From an uncultured Bacteroides sp. (GTDB lineage: Bacteria > Bacteroidota > Bacteroidia > Bacteroidales > Bacteroidaceae): DNA of 34,071 nt. The first letter of the stretch is position 1, and every line of letters begins with the position of its first letter. The notes beneath the pieces were generated by a model that was not told where the DNA came from, made no database searches, and saw only the letters and a list, made by a program, of their open reading frames with translations. Shown here piece after piece: positions 1 to 7,732 of the stretch. The DNA is taken from positions 1 to 34,071 of the forward strand of contig CASFRN010000172.1 of NCBI GenBank assembly GCA_949296855.1, given 5' to 3'. The position numbers and the translations under genes were made by a program.

Positions 1-141
1 TAAAAGTGTACTTAATGACGAAAAATGGGCAAAATATGGCAAAAATAGAGAAAATAAGAAAGATGCAAATAATTGATAATAAGGAAGATAAATTCTTTTA
101 TTTTCCTATAATTTCTATGCCTTGTACCGGGTCTGGGTACG

Positions 142-175
142 AAAAAGAGCTAAACAATGCGTTTGGCTCTTTTTT
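142..175 (+). terminator. Rho-independent terminator
   Basis: A GAGCTAAAC / GTTTGGCTC stem (one G-U pair) with a short loop is flanked by an A tract on the left and a run of T on the right. It can work in both directions. It probably ends a gene lying to the left of the window, since no gene inside the window precedes it. Confidence 0.75.
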
Positions 176-386
176 GTTCGTTGATATGATTTCAAGTCTG
201 TCTGAAATGCCGGTGTCGGCCGTCTGTTCTTATCAAACTTGCACTGATTGTTAATTTTGCGGCGTGAAGATTGTTAATCTTGTCACAAAAGCAGTAGGCT
301 GTCTGAAAAATTTTAGAGCCTGTTTCGAATCGTGAATTAAGGTAAGAAAATCCTAATAAGATGGGTGGCATATCGTTTAATTTCCG

Positions 387-394
387 TATTTTTG
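387..394 (+). promoter_or_regulatory. Possible -7 box for the acyltransferase gene
   Basis: TATTTTTG fits the Bacteroidetes -7 consensus TAnnTTTG and lies 25 bases before the ATG at 420. No good -33 TTG/TTTG is visible at the right distance, so the call is weak. Confidence 0.3.
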
Positions 395-419
395 ATTCTC
401 GTAAAAAAACGGAAGCAAT

Positions 420-1376
420 ATGGAGAGGAAACGTGTCGGCGAAATCGATTATCTGAAAAGTGTATGCATCTTGTTGATGATTGCATTCCATTTGGTTTTC
501 TTCAGCGAGAAATATCCGCTGGCAAAGCAGTGGGTTTATACGTTCCATATGCCTGTATTTTTGATTTTGTCAGGCTATTTGATGCGTATAGAAAAGCCGC
601 CGCGCGAATTTCTTCGTGCGATGGGATGGATTTTCATACCTTATTCGATTATGGAGACAGGGTATGTCGTAATGTCGGCGGTGCTTCCGGTACGTGACAA
701 GGTAGATGTGTTGAGTGCAGGGTTGGTGCTTGACAAACTTTTTTTGCATCCGATGGGTCCTTATTGGTATTTGCATACATTCCTGATATGCGGGCTGACG
801 TATTACGGTGTGTTCCGTGGCTTGCGTATGCGGCTTGTTTCCGGTTTGCTTTTATTGGCTACGGTTTATGCCGTTCTGGCAGATGTCTGCCATGTCGTGT
901 CTTTGCCTAATGCGATGTATTTTTTGGCGGGAGTCTCCCTTCACCGTTCGGGTACAATGTTTACCGGTTTTTTCCGCCCTTCCTTGTACGCGTTGGTTCC
1001 GCTGGTATGGTTAAGTGCAGATGCCGGGAATTTAGACCGCTTCACTTTAGGCGGTATGGCTATCGTGTATTTAGTTGTCAGTGTGCTTCTGAAAATTTAC
1101 GCCGTAATTCCTTTAGGCGTAAAGCGTTTTTCCGATTATATAGGGGCGCATACGTTGGTGTTGTTGGTATTCTCGCCGGTGTTCACTATGTTTTCGAAAG
1201 TCATGGTACCTTACCTGTCGTTCGACCCTACGGGAATGCTCTTTCTTACCCTATCGGTCCTGCTGACGGTTTTCGGCTCGTTCGGCTTGGCATGGTGCAT
1301 GGATAGATTAGGCTTGTCGCCTTGGTTTTGGGGGAAACGGCAGATGCTTGCCCCTTTTCGCAAGGTGACAAATTGA
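420..1376 (+). CDS. Acyltransferase-3 family membrane protein
   Basis: A 318-residue polytopic inner-membrane protein of the acyltransferase-3 family. These enzymes move acetyl or other acyl groups onto surface polysaccharides and other cell-envelope molecules. The N-terminus (about residues 8-60) has the family pattern: a short charged start with IDYLKSVCILLMIAFHLVFF, where the His after the first membrane helix is the usual catalytic candidate, followed by HMPVFLILSGYLMR. Eight to ten hydrophobic segments follow, and the length is close to the family norm of 320-360. It stands alone, with no glycosyltransferases or capsule genes beside it, so the acceptor cannot be inferred. Ferritin follows after 84 bases and seems to have its own promoter. 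Confidence 0.8.
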   Translation: MERKRVGEIDYLKSVCILLMIAFHLVFFSEKYPLAKQWVYTFHMPVFLILSGYLMRIEKPPREFLRAMGWIFIPYSIMETGYVVMSAVLPVRDKVDVLSAGLVLDKLFLHPMGPYWYLHTFLICGLTYYGVFRGLRMRLVSGLLLLATVYAVLADVCHVVSLPNAMYFLAGVSLHRSGTMFTGFFRPSLYALVPLVWLSADAGNLDRFTLGGMAIVYLVVSVLLKIYAVIPLGVKRFSDYIGAHTLVLLVFSPVFTMFSKVMVPYLSFDPTGMLFLTLSVLLTVFGSFGLAWCMDRLGLSPWFWGKRQMLAPFRKVTN

Positions 1377-1404
1377 CACCTCCTTATGCTTGGCATTCCT
1401 TTTG
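1373..1404 (+). promoter_or_regulatory. Possible ferritin promoter
   Basis: A TTG at 1373-1375 and TCCTTTTG at 1397-1404 are 21 bases apart, close to the Bacteroidetes -33/-7 layout (TAnnTTTG expected, first two bases off). Transcription would start near 1411, about 50 bases before the ferritin ATG at 1461. No Fur-like palindrome was seen nearby. Confidence 0.4.
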
Positions 1405-1460
1405 TAAGAAACAATAAAGATGAATTACTTGAATTATTAACAGATAAACATATTACGACT

Positions 1461-1946
1461 ATGATTTCAGAAAAATTACAAAACGCGATGAACGAACAGA
1501 TCACGGCGGAAATGTGGTCTTCTAACCTGTATCTTTCTATGTCTTTCTATTTGCAGAAAGAAGGCTTCGATGGTTTTGCACACTGGATGCGTAAACAGTC
1601 GCAAGAAGAATTGCAACACGCTTACGACCTTGCCGACTATATCGCAAAGCGTGGCGGTGCGGCAAAAGTAGACAAGATAGATGTCGTTCCGCAGGGATGG
1701 GGTAGCGTATTGGAAGTTTTCGAACACGTGTATAACCACGAATGCCATGTGTCTGAGCTGATTGATAACTTGGTAAACGTAGCTTCGGCTGAAAAAGACA
1801 AAGCTTCGCAAGATTTCTTGTGGGGATATGTGCGCGAGCAAGTAGAAGAAGAAGCTACCGCTCAAGGCATTGTCGACAAGCTGAAGAAATGCAATGACTA
1901 TGCTGGTATCTTGTATTTGAACGATAAATTGGGTACACGCGAATAA
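1461..1946 (+). CDS. ftnA: Ferritin (non-haem iron storage)
   Basis: Cytoplasmic ferritin, 161 residues from the ATG at 1461. It oxidises Fe(II) and stores it as ferric mineral inside a 24-subunit shell. The sequence starts MISEKLQNAMNEQITAEMWS, as bacterial FtnA proteins do. Ferroxidase-site residues are visible: Glu in NEQITAEMWSS, the E-E-x-x-H pattern in QEELQHAYDLADYI, and Glu/Gln residues in REQVEEEATAQ. The open frame extends 25 codons upstream to 1386, but that extension matches nothing in the family and overlaps the presumed promoter, so the internal ATG is preferred. A long hairpin follows the stop codon. Confidence 0.93.
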   Translation: MISEKLQNAMNEQITAEMWSSNLYLSMSFYLQKEGFDGFAHWMRKQSQEELQHAYDLADYIAKRGGAAKVDKIDVVPQGWGSVLEVFEHVYNHECHVSELIDNLVNVASAEKDKASQDFLWGYVREQVEEEATAQGIVDKLKKCNDYAGILYLNDKLGTRE

Positions 1947-1965
1947 CATAATACCCGTGGTGGAT

Positions 1966-2036
1966 AAAAAAGGACACAGAGGCACGAAGACACGGAGATA
2001 GATAAAATCCCAGTGCCTTTGTGCCTCTGTGTCTTT
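1966..2036. repeat. Long hairpin of the CACAGAGGCAC type after ferritin
   Basis: Arms at 1969-1992 and 2013-2036 pair over 24 bases, with two G-U pairs and one mismatch when read as RNA, and a 20-base loop. The arm word ACACAGAGGCAC recurs in many unrelated bacterial genomes as an interspersed intergenic repeat. It starts 20 bases after the ferritin stop and ends 12 bases before the next ATG, so it may terminate or stabilise the ferritin transcript. Confidence 0.75.
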
Positions 2037-2048
2037 ATATGATTTCTT

Positions 2049-2732
2049 ATGATAAGTACAAACCTGTTTTTGCGGATATTGAATTGGTGTCGCCGGTTCC
2101 GGCATAGGTGCGGATATGGAGTGCATTCGCCTTCCGATTTCTTCTTGATAACATCGGTGGTTTACGAAAAGACTCCTTATTATGCGTTCCAGATTCTGCA
2201 TTACGACCGGGAGGATATGGAAACGTTGCCTCACTATCGGGAGAAAACCGACCGCCTTCTTTTCCGGATGGTTAACTATTGGCAACCCGATTCGATATTA
2301 GAGATAGGTACAGGGAGCGGCGTGGAGACCCGTTATATGGCAGAGGCGAAACAAGCTCCGTTGCTTACGCTGGATGATAAGGAAAACGGGCAGGTAACGC
2401 ATTTCCTGGCTCCGTATAAGCAAGTGGATTATCGTACGGGGGATGTACTCCGTTTGTTGGACAGTGCGCTCGACGGTAAGGGATGTCCGCAGTTGGTTCA
2501 TATCGGGCATACTCCTTATTATAAAGAAGCATTTGAGCGTCTGTTGCCTCGGGTGACAGAGCGTACGTGCATGATTGTTGGCACTCCGTATGCCACACGG
2601 GCTAAGAAGAAATGGTGGAGGCAAGTGATAGCCGATTCTCGTACAGGGGTCACTTTCGATTTATACGACATCGGGATTGTGTTTTTCGATAAAAAGCGGG
2701 TGAAGGAACATCGTATCGTCAATTTCTTTTAA
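2049..2732 (+). CDS. Class I SAM-dependent methyltransferase-like protein
   Basis: A 227-residue cytoplasmic protein with a Rossmann methyltransferase core. The SAM-binding motif [20 protein letters not shown], lies at about residues 80-98. It is followed by an acidic loop (LLTLDD) and a region resembling O-methyltransferases ([12 protein letters not shown]). Upstream of this, [20 protein letters not shown] is an N-terminal block typical of an uncharacterised Bacteroidales group. The usual catalytic Asp and metal ligands of catechol-type O-methyltransferases are not obvious: the place where DxxH is often found reads VHIGHTPYY. The substrate is unknown. The next gene starts 22 bases after the stop, so the two are probably co-transcribed. 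Confidence 0.7.
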   Translation: MISTNLFLRILNWCRRFRHRCGYGVHSPSDFFLITSVVYEKTPYYAFQILHYDREDMETLPHYREKTDRLLFRMVNYWQPDSILEIGTGSGVETRYMAEAKQAPLLTLDDKENGQVTHFLAPYKQVDYRTGDVLRLLDSALDGKGCPQLVHIGHTPYYKEAFERLLPRVTERTCMIVGTPYATRAKKKWWRQVIADSRTGVTFDLYDIGIVFFDKKRVKEHRIVNFF

Positions 2733-2754
2733 CTTGAAAACCAATAAAGATACT

Positions 2755-3327
2755 ATGAAGAAAAGTATGATTTATACACGTACGGGCGACGACGGGACAA
2801 CTTCGCTGGTAGGTGGCGTACGGGTGCCGAAAACCCATGTACGGCTGGAAGCTTACGGTACAGTGGATGAGCTGAACGCACAGATAGGTTGCCTGATATC
2901 GCTGATGGAGGACGGTGCGGATCGGTCGTTGCTACAGTTTGTCCAGCATAAACTTTTTGCGTTAGGATCGTATCTGGCTACAGATACTTCACAGACCCAA
3001 TTATGCGTCGGGAGTGACATCACCGATGAGCATATCAAACGGCTGGAACAAGCCATCGATGAACTGGACGCTTCTTTGCCTCCGCTTCGTGCGTTTGTAT
3101 TGCCCGGAGGGTCGTTTGCCGCTTCGGTTTGTCACGTATGCCGTACGGTATGCCGGCGTGCCGAACGCCGCATTCTGGCGTTGGAGTCTGCGGGAGAGGA
3201 ATGTGAAATATCGAAAAATGTGAAGCAATTTGTCAACCGTTTGTCTGACTATTTGTTTATTCTATCACGTAAGTTAAATCAATTAACACACCACGATGAA
3301 ATTTATTGGGATAAGAGTTGCAAATGA
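2755..3327 (+). CDS. PduO-type cob(I)alamin adenosyltransferase
   Basis: ATP:cob(I)alamin adenosyltransferase, 190 residues from the ATG at 2755. It transfers adenosyl from ATP to reduced cobalamin to make coenzyme B12. PduO-type signatures are in order: [15 protein letters not shown] near the N-terminus (ATP binding), [16 protein letters not shown], the FVLPGG turn, and [15 protein letters not shown] followed by [17 protein letters not shown] at the C-terminus, which forms the active-site helix bundle. The frame is open to a TTG at 2734, but the ATG at 2755 gives the usual family start. No other cobalamin genes are nearby. The promoter of the next gene overlaps the end of this one. Confidence 0.92.
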   Translation: MKKSMIYTRTGDDGTTSLVGGVRVPKTHVRLEAYGTVDELNAQIGCLISLMEDGADRSLLQFVQHKLFALGSYLATDTSQTQLCVGSDITDEHIKRLEQAIDELDASLPPLRAFVLPGGSFAASVCHVCRTVCRRAERRILALESAGEECEISKNVKQFVNRLSDYLFILSRKLNQLTHHDEIYWDKSCK

Positions 3328-3347
3328 AAGAATTTGTTATACTTTTG
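3317..3347 (+). promoter_or_regulatory. Promoter for the DUF2795 gene
   Basis: GTTG at 3317-3320 and TACTTTTG at 3340-3347 are 19 bases apart and match the Bacteroidetes -33/-7 consensus. Transcription should begin near 3354, about 38 bases before the ATG at 3392. The -33 element lies inside the last codons of the adenosyltransferase gene. Confidence 0.6.
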
Positions 3348-3391
3348 TGGCTCGATAGTGTGAGTGTAAAACTTTAAAAACATTAGATACT

Positions 3392-3613
3392 ATGTATTGG
3401 ACATTGGAATTGGCCTCAAAATTAGAAGATGCGCCGTGGCCCGCAACAAAAGACGAGCTAATCGACTATGCGATGCGTTCGGGAGCTCCGATGGAAGTAA
3501 TCGAAAACTTGCAAGAAATGGAAGATGAAGGCGAAATATATGAAAGTATTGAAGATATTTGGCCTGATTATCCGAGCAAGGAAGATTTTTTCTTCAACGA
3601 GGACGAGTATTAA
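3392..3613 (+). CDS. Small acidic DUF2795 protein
   Basis: A 73-residue cytoplasmic protein matching the DUF2795 type found in nearly all Bacteroidales. It begins MYWTLELASKLEDAPWPATK, followed by the helix KDELIDYAMRSGAPMEVIENL and a very acidic, aromatic tail (EDIWPDYPSKEDFFFNEDEY). The function of the family is not known. It has its own promoter and a strong terminator, so it is a single-gene unit, probably well expressed. No membrane segment or catalytic motif is visible. Confidence 0.88.
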   Translation: MYWTLELASKLEDAPWPATKDELIDYAMRSGAPMEVIENLQEMEDEGEIYESIEDIWPDYPSKEDFFFNEDEY

Positions 3614-3658
3614 GCCGCAAATCGGCGTAAAGTAACGGACAACAGATTAAGGATTGAG

Positions 3659-3691
3659 AAAAGTGGAGACGGTTGAAATCTCCACTTTTTT
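3659..3691 (+). terminator. Rho-independent terminator after DUF2795
   Basis: A perfect 11-base stem, AAAAGTGGAGA / TCTCCACTTTT, with a 9-base loop and a following T run. It lies 45 bases after the stop codon of the DUF2795 gene. The A and T tracts could let it work on both strands. Confidence 0.85.
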
Positions 3692-3770
3692 ATTCGCCGC
3701 TTTCATAGGTAATTGCTGATGAACGGGAATATTTCAACAGGCTTTCAACGTTTAGATAGGAGGAAATGAT

Positions 3771-3778
3771 TATCTTTG
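3771..3778 (+). promoter_or_regulatory. -7 box for the THUMP-like methyltransferase gene
   Basis: TATCTTTG is an exact TAnnTTTG match. The start of transcription would fall near 3785, leaving a leader of only about 15 bases before the ATG at 3800. A clear -33 TTG is not visible at the ideal distance. Confidence 0.55.
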
Positions 3779-3799
3779 CCACTTATTAATACGGTAAGA

Positions 3800-5047
3800 A
3801 TGAAGGAACTTTCAACAGAAACACTCGATTTTATTCAGGCGCACCGGAATGACGATGTGCGTGCATTGGCACTTCAATTTCAGAAATATCCTTTCATAGA
3901 TATTCCCGAAGCGGTTGTTCAAATAGCCGGATGGCAAGTGGCGGAGAAGAAAATTCCTTCATGGGCACAATGTGAAGGAATACGCTATCCGTTTCATTTA
4001 TCGATGGAGCAATGTTCTTCCGAAATAACGGCGCGTTACAAAGCTTCGTTAGTCGAAGGTGAGACATTTGCTGATTTGACCGGAGGATTGGGAGTGGATT
4101 GTTCGTTTATAGCCCAACGCTTCCGAAATGCCGATTACATAGAAAGGCAAGAAGCATTATGTGAATTGGCTGTTCATAACTTTGCGCTGCTTGGCTTGAC
4201 ACAAATCCGTGTGCATTGTACCGATGGTGTCGAATACTTGCGGCGGATGGCTCCGGTGGATTGTCTGTTTCTCGACCCTGCCCGGCGTGATAGCCACGGA
4301 GGCAAGACGGTGGATATCGCCGATTGTGAACCTGATATCAGCAAGCTCGAATCGTTATTGGTCGCAAAAGGGAAACGGGTGATGGTTAAACTGTCTCCTA
4401 TGTTGGATATCGCTCAGGCTTTTCGGGCATTGAAGTATATTTCACAGATACATATCGTGGCTGTTAATAACGAGTGCAAAGAGTTGATAATTCTGTTGGA
4501 AAATCCTTTGCTGTATACGGAATCTATTGAAAAAGAAGTTTCTATCAGTTGTGAACAGATTGTTGATAACTTGTTGACAACACCGTTTGTCTTCACGCTT
4601 TCAGAAGAAAGGAATGCCGTGTGCGAGTATGCCACTCAGGTGGGCACTTACCTTTACGAGCCTGGAGCGGCTTTGCTGAAAGGAGGAGCTTACCGCTTGC
4701 TTGCTTCCCGTTATGGGGTGAAAAAACTGCATCCCAACAGTCATTTGTACACATCGGATGAAAGGGTCGGTTTTCCCGGACGCTGTTTCCGGGTAGAAGC
4801 GGTATCGGGCTTCGGGAAAAAAGAGTTGAAAACCTGTCTGCAAGGAATTGGGAAAGCCAACCTTACGGTGCGCAACTTTCCTGCTTCGGTAGCTGAATTG
4901 CGGAGAAAACTGAAATTAAAAGAAGGAGGAGATACTTATTTTTTTGCCACCACATTGAAAGATGGGGAGAAGGCACTTATCCGATGCGTGAAAATTTCCA
5001 GTCGTCCGGCACCGCCGTTGCATGAAGATACCTTCGTAGGGCGATGA
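3800..5047 (+). CDS. THUMP-like class I methyltransferase (PG_1098 type)
   Basis: A 415-residue cytoplasmic protein of the Bacteroidetes group represented by Porphyromonas PG_1098: an N-terminal helical part (about 1-75), a SAM-dependent methyltransferase core (about 80-245) and a C-terminal THUMP/ferredoxin-like domain (about 260-400). Motif I is FADLTGGLGVDCSFIAQRF (from about residue 90), and motif IV is FLDPARRD (about 158-165), the DPAR variant of DPPY seen in RNA methyltransferases. An RNA substrate is likely but unproven. ATG 3800 is chosen because the TTG at 3776 lies inside the -7 box. The last residues, HEDTFVGR, and the TGA stop are encoded by units 1 and 2 of a 22-bp tandem array, so the natural C-terminus may have been altered. 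Confidence 0.82.
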   Translation: MKELSTETLDFIQAHRNDDVRALALQFQKYPFIDIPEAVVQIAGWQVAEKKIPSWAQCEGIRYPFHLSMEQCSSEITARYKASLVEGETFADLTGGLGVDCSFIAQRFRNADYIERQEALCELAVHNFALLGLTQIRVHCTDGVEYLRRMAPVDCLFLDPARRDSHGGKTVDIADCEPDISKLESLLVAKGKRVMVKLSPMLDIAQAFRALKYISQIHIVAVNNECKELIILLENPLLYTESIEKEVSISCEQIVDNLLTTPFVFTLSEERNAVCEYATQVGTYLYEPGAALLKGGAYRLLASRYGVKKLHPNSHLYTSDERVGFPGRCFRVEAVSGFGKKELKTCLQGIGKANLTVRNFPASVAELRRKLKLKEGGDTYFFATTLKDGEKALIRCVKISSRPAPPLHEDTFVGR

Positions 5048-5109
5048 AAACGCCTTCGTGAAGCGGTGAAGGCATCTTCGGCGGTACATGAAGGTACCTT
5101 CATCGGAAA
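5022..5109. repeat. Tandem palindrome array A (4 x 22 bp)
   Basis: Four units start at 5022, 5044, 5066 and 5088, exactly 22 bases apart. Each has a 16-base dyad of the form RTGAAG(N4)CTTCRT plus a 6-base spacer. The fourth core, ATGAAGGTACCTTCAT, is a perfect palindrome; the others are imperfect. The array spans the end of the methyltransferase gene and supplies the in-frame ATG that opens the alkaline phosphatase fragment. Confidence 0.8.
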
Positions 5110-5504
5110 ACAGGCCGGAGGATAACGACAAAGGGTTTTTCCTGATGGTGGAAGGAGCCAAAGTAGATAAAGGAGGACACGGCAGAAACCTGTCAACAGT
5201 AATAGACGAATATTTATCGTTCGACAAAGTAGTGGGCAAAGCCCTGAAATTTGCCGATGAACAAAAAAATACGTTGGTCATTGTATTGTCCGACCATGAA
5301 ACCGGCGGATTGACTTTATTAGACGGCGATTATAAAACCGGAACAGTCATGGGACAGTTTGCAACAAACGACCATACCGGAATCCCTGTTTTACTGTATG
5401 CCTATGGTCCTTCTTCACAGAACTTCCGGGGTTTTTTCCGGAATTTCGAGTTAGAGCAGAAAATCATGAAATTATACAATAGCCGTTTGGGAAAGAAGGA
5501 TTAA
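5088..5504 (+). pseudogene. Alkaline phosphatase, C-terminal fragment
   Basis: 138 codons, of which about the last 125 match the C-terminal third of PhoA-type alkaline phosphatases (normally 450-550 residues). Visible metal-site blocks are MVEGAKVDKGGHG (E, D and H, equivalent to E322, D327 and H331 of the E. coli enzyme), LSDHETGG (D369/H370) and NDHTG (H412). The N-terminal two thirds are gone: no signal peptide, no first Asp ligand and no nucleophilic Ser. The protein cannot be a working phosphatase. The first dozen codons come from palindrome array A, and homology begins at about DKGFFLMVEGA. It is a remnant of an exported phosphatase gene, cut at its 5' side. Confidence 0.88.
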
Positions 5505-5531
5505 TAGGTTTCATGCCCGGTTTAGCTATAC

Positions 5532-5619
5532 TGAAACTATAGTTTTAACAAGCTGAAACTTTAGTTTCATTATACTAAAACTACAGTTTCAGCATAATGA
5601 AACAAAGGTGAAACTCAGC
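5532..5619. repeat. Tandem palindrome array B (3-4 x 22 bp)
   Basis: Units start at 5532, 5554, 5576 and 5598, exactly 22 bases apart. The first three have a 16-base dyad core TRAAACTNNAGTTTYA plus a 6-base spacer; the fourth keeps only the left half (TGAAAC). The sequence is unrelated to array A but the geometry is identical. It begins 27 bases after the stop codon of the phosphatase remnant, between convergent genes. Confidence 0.8.
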
Positions 5620-5657
5620 AAGACCAATCAGACAAGCTGTATGCCTGCCGGAACCCA

Positions 5658-5691
5658 TGCAGGGGCGGAGCCTGACAGACCCGCCCCTGCA
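5658..5691. terminator. GC-rich hairpin between convergent genes
   Basis: A perfect 11-base stem, TGCAGGGGCGG / CCGCCCCTGCA, with a 12-base loop, 25 bases downstream of the GH5 stop codon as read on the minus strand. There is no T tract on either side, so it may be a stabilising or Rho-assisted 3' hairpin rather than a classical terminator. Confidence 0.5.
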
Positions 5692-5716
5692 AGTTAACAC
5701 ATCATGCCGCAACCGC

Positions 5717-7675
5717 TTATTCCAATGTCAGCCGCTCGATGACAAACGGCTTCCCGCCTGTCGACCAAAAGCCGATGATGTACAGGTGCGACGGGTCTAC
5801 CGCTACTCCGTTTGCGGTCTTCATGTTGTGCAAGTCTATCACGACACGCCGGGAATTGCCGAAATCAAACATGGCCGGATCGGTCCAGTAATTATTTTGG
5901 TCGAAAAGGCGGAACGAGATACCGCTGTCGTTGTCGCTGCCCAGTTCGACGGTCAGCGTACGATACCCCGACAAATCCAGCCCGTTGGCATACTGCCAGC
6001 CTCCAAATCCATAGGGTCCGGTTACCAACGTATGGGTCGCCTCGTCGAAAGTTCCCGTTTCCCAGATGCAAGGGTCAAACATTTCTTCGGTCAGCGGGAA
6101 GGGGGTGATGACATTCACCGTCAGCGTCAGCGTCTGTTCGGTTCCTTGCTCCGAGGTATAAGATATGGTTACCTGGGAGGTACCCGTCTTTCGGGCGCGC
6201 ATTTCGCCCAGTTCCTCTATTGATAACACGTCGGGATTGCTGCTTTGCATTTCCGCCTGTGTGGTCACTACCCGGCTGCTTCCGTCGGCATACAGGGCGT
6301 TCACTACCGCGTAACGGCTGTCTCCCATGCGGATGTCGAGTTCATCTCCTTCAATGCCCGTCAGTGCCAGGCCGGTCAGTTCGCCTTCGGCAGGTGCTTC
6401 GCCCGCATATTCCTGCAACCAATGGTAAACAGGCCAGGGACAGGCTTCGGGGTCGTTCAGGAAGGTGTAGGCTCCCTCCGTGCCCGGTTCGTCCTTAAAG
6501 TCGACCAGCAGATGGGTGCCGGTGAAAATCATCCAGCTCACGTTGCCCGTATTGTCGGCAATGTACTTGAAGTTGGCCCCGAATCCGGTGCCTCCGGCTA
6601 CACCTGTAATGCTCTTTCCCCAGGATGAATCATACTTGGCAGGAGCCCAGTCCATTTCCGTCACCATGATAGGGGCGAAGCTGGCCACCGGCATCACTTG
6701 CGTGTCCCAGCCACGCTGGAAGCCTTCGTATCCGCCTCCCATGACGCCTCCCAGTTCCGCACTGGGCTCTTCGGCATCGCTTCCGTACCATCCCGGATAG
6801 ACATGTACGGCGTATCCGATGTTCTCTCCTTCTATCGGGTAAGTGGCGTATCCGCTATATTGCGACTGGTAGGCAAGCCCGGGCACCCAGATGATGTTGT
6901 CGGCTCCGTTGTCCCGTATCACGTCGACCACGCTTTGGAAGAACGTCTTCATGCTTTCAAACTGCGGCAAGGTAGAGCTTCCGGTCGAGCCGTCGGTACC
7001 TACAATGTTGATGGGTTCGTTGGCAAGCTCGAACATGACACCCCAATTGCCTTTCAGTTTGGGATGGCTCGACACGATGTCCCATACTTCTATCAGGAAG
7101 GTGTTGTAGTCATCTCCTACGGCAATCTTTTCCGGGCAGACTCCGGGCGGGCGCATCACGACGTACAGTCCTTTGGCGTTGGCATATTCCGCCATGGGTA
7201 TGAACACTTCGTCCAGATACTTCCGGAAGCGTTCGGCCGAAAAGCGTTCATGGCCTTCGTAACGCACCGATTCCTGCTCGGGGTCGTCGCTCCAGTACGG
7301 GTCCATGTGCATCCGGATAAAGTCCATCCGCCAGCCGGCCTTTTCCATTCCGTCTATCTGCCGCTTGTTCCACGAAAGGCATCCCGCCACATCGTAGTTG
7401 TTCCATGCGTTCTGGTTGAAGAAGGGGCTGAACGTCATGCCATATCCGTGCAGGTTTACCGGTTTGCCTGCTGCGTCGCACAGGTACCTGCCGTTTATCG
7501 ACAGCCGTGGCATCACTTGTTCTATCGGTTCTTCGGGTTCAGGGTCAACCGGTTCTTCCGGCGTAGGTGGATTGGGTTCCTCGTTTTGCACTACCGGGTC
7601 GTCCGAGCAGGCAGCCAGGCTAAGGACGCTCATAAGCGCCCATAAGCAGTAAGTGATAAATGTTTGTCTTTTCAT
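5717..7675 (-). CDS. GH5 family glycoside hydrolase lipoprotein (Big_2 module)
   Basis: A 652-residue exported enzyme, probably cleaving a beta-linked plant glycan (cellulase superfamily, (beta/alpha)8 barrel). The signal peptide ends in a lipobox, LSLAAC, with Cys23. A Pro/Glu-rich linker (about 30-52) is followed by the GH5 domain (about 55-425). The catalytic acid/base is Glu220 in MFELANEPIN and the nucleophile is Glu340 in IMVTEMDW. A Big_2-like Ig domain (about 430-522) and a C-terminal beta-sandwich that may bind carbohydrate (about 525-652) complete it. Subfamily cannot be set by eye; GH5_21-like xylanases occur in such loci. It is the last gene of the PUL region and is clearly more GC-rich than the susC/susD genes (38 of 60 G+C at 6361-6420 against 21 of 60 at 21421-21480). 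Confidence 0.85.
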   Translation of the reverse strand: MKRQTFITYCLWALMSVLSLAACSDDPVVQNEEPNPPTPEEPVDPEPEEPIEQVMPRLSINGRYLCDAAGKPVNLHGYGMTFSPFFNQNAWNNYDVAGCLSWNKRQIDGMEKAGWRMDFIRMHMDPYWSDDPEQESVRYEGHERFSAERFRKYLDEVFIPMAEYANAKGLYVVMRPPGVCPEKIAVGDDYNTFLIEVWDIVSSHPKLKGNWGVMFELANEPINIVGTDGSTGSSTLPQFESMKTFFQSVVDVIRDNGADNIIWVPGLAYQSQYSGYATYPIEGENIGYAVHVYPGWYGSDAEEPSAELGGVMGGGYEGFQRGWDTQVMPVASFAPIMVTEMDWAPAKYDSSWGKSITGVAGGTGFGANFKYIADNTGNVSWMIFTGTHLLVDFKDEPGTEGAYTFLNDPEACPWPVYHWLQEYAGEAPAEGELTGLALTGIEGDELDIRMGDSRYAVVNALYADGSSRVVTTQAEMQSSNPDVLSIEELGEMRARKTGTSQVTISYTSEQGTEQTLTLTVNVITPFPLTEEMFDPCIWETGTFDEATHTLVTGPYGFGGWQYANGLDLSGYRTLTVELGSDNDSGISFRLFDQNNYWTDPAMFDFGNSRRVVIDLHNMKTANGVAVDPSHLYIIGFWSTGGKPFVIERLTLE

Positions 7676-7732
7676 TGTTTTTTTGTTTTATTGATTGATT
7701 AAAATAGTTGAACGGTACCAAGTGGCTATATT

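Larger units (their letters stand above)
1..419. other. AT-rich non-coding leader region
   Basis: I see no convincing gene here. The short open frames have no recognisable domain, and the one starting at 6 runs through a clear terminator hairpin. The stretch holds the tail of a transcription unit that begins outside the window, the terminator at 142-175, a 13-base word at 313-325 that recurs on the other strand at 30985-30997, and a possible promoter at 387-394 for the acyltransferase gene. Confidence 0.6.

Noticed and set aside
6-254. 82-codon open frame at the left edge
   Set aside because: It runs through a strong terminator hairpin, has no domain and no promoter in front; probably chance.
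1476-2285. 269-codon minus-strand frame over ferritin and the methyltransferase
   Set aside because: It covers two genes and the hairpin between them on the other strand; no domain found.
5022-5619. Palindrome arrays as a CRISPR
   Set aside because: Period is 22 with 6-bp spacers and diverged palindromic units; CRISPRs have longer identical repeats and 26-40 bp unique spacers, and no cas genes are present.
5022-5619. A mobile element flanked by the two arrays
   Set aside because: Arrays A and B differ in sequence, there is no target duplication visible and the interior is only a phosphatase fragment with no transposase.
6698-7645. Long plus-strand open frame (315 codons) opposite the GH5 gene
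   Set aside because: It is the shadow of a GC-rich gene; the translation shows no domain or signal peptide, while the minus strand has full GH5 catalytic motifs.
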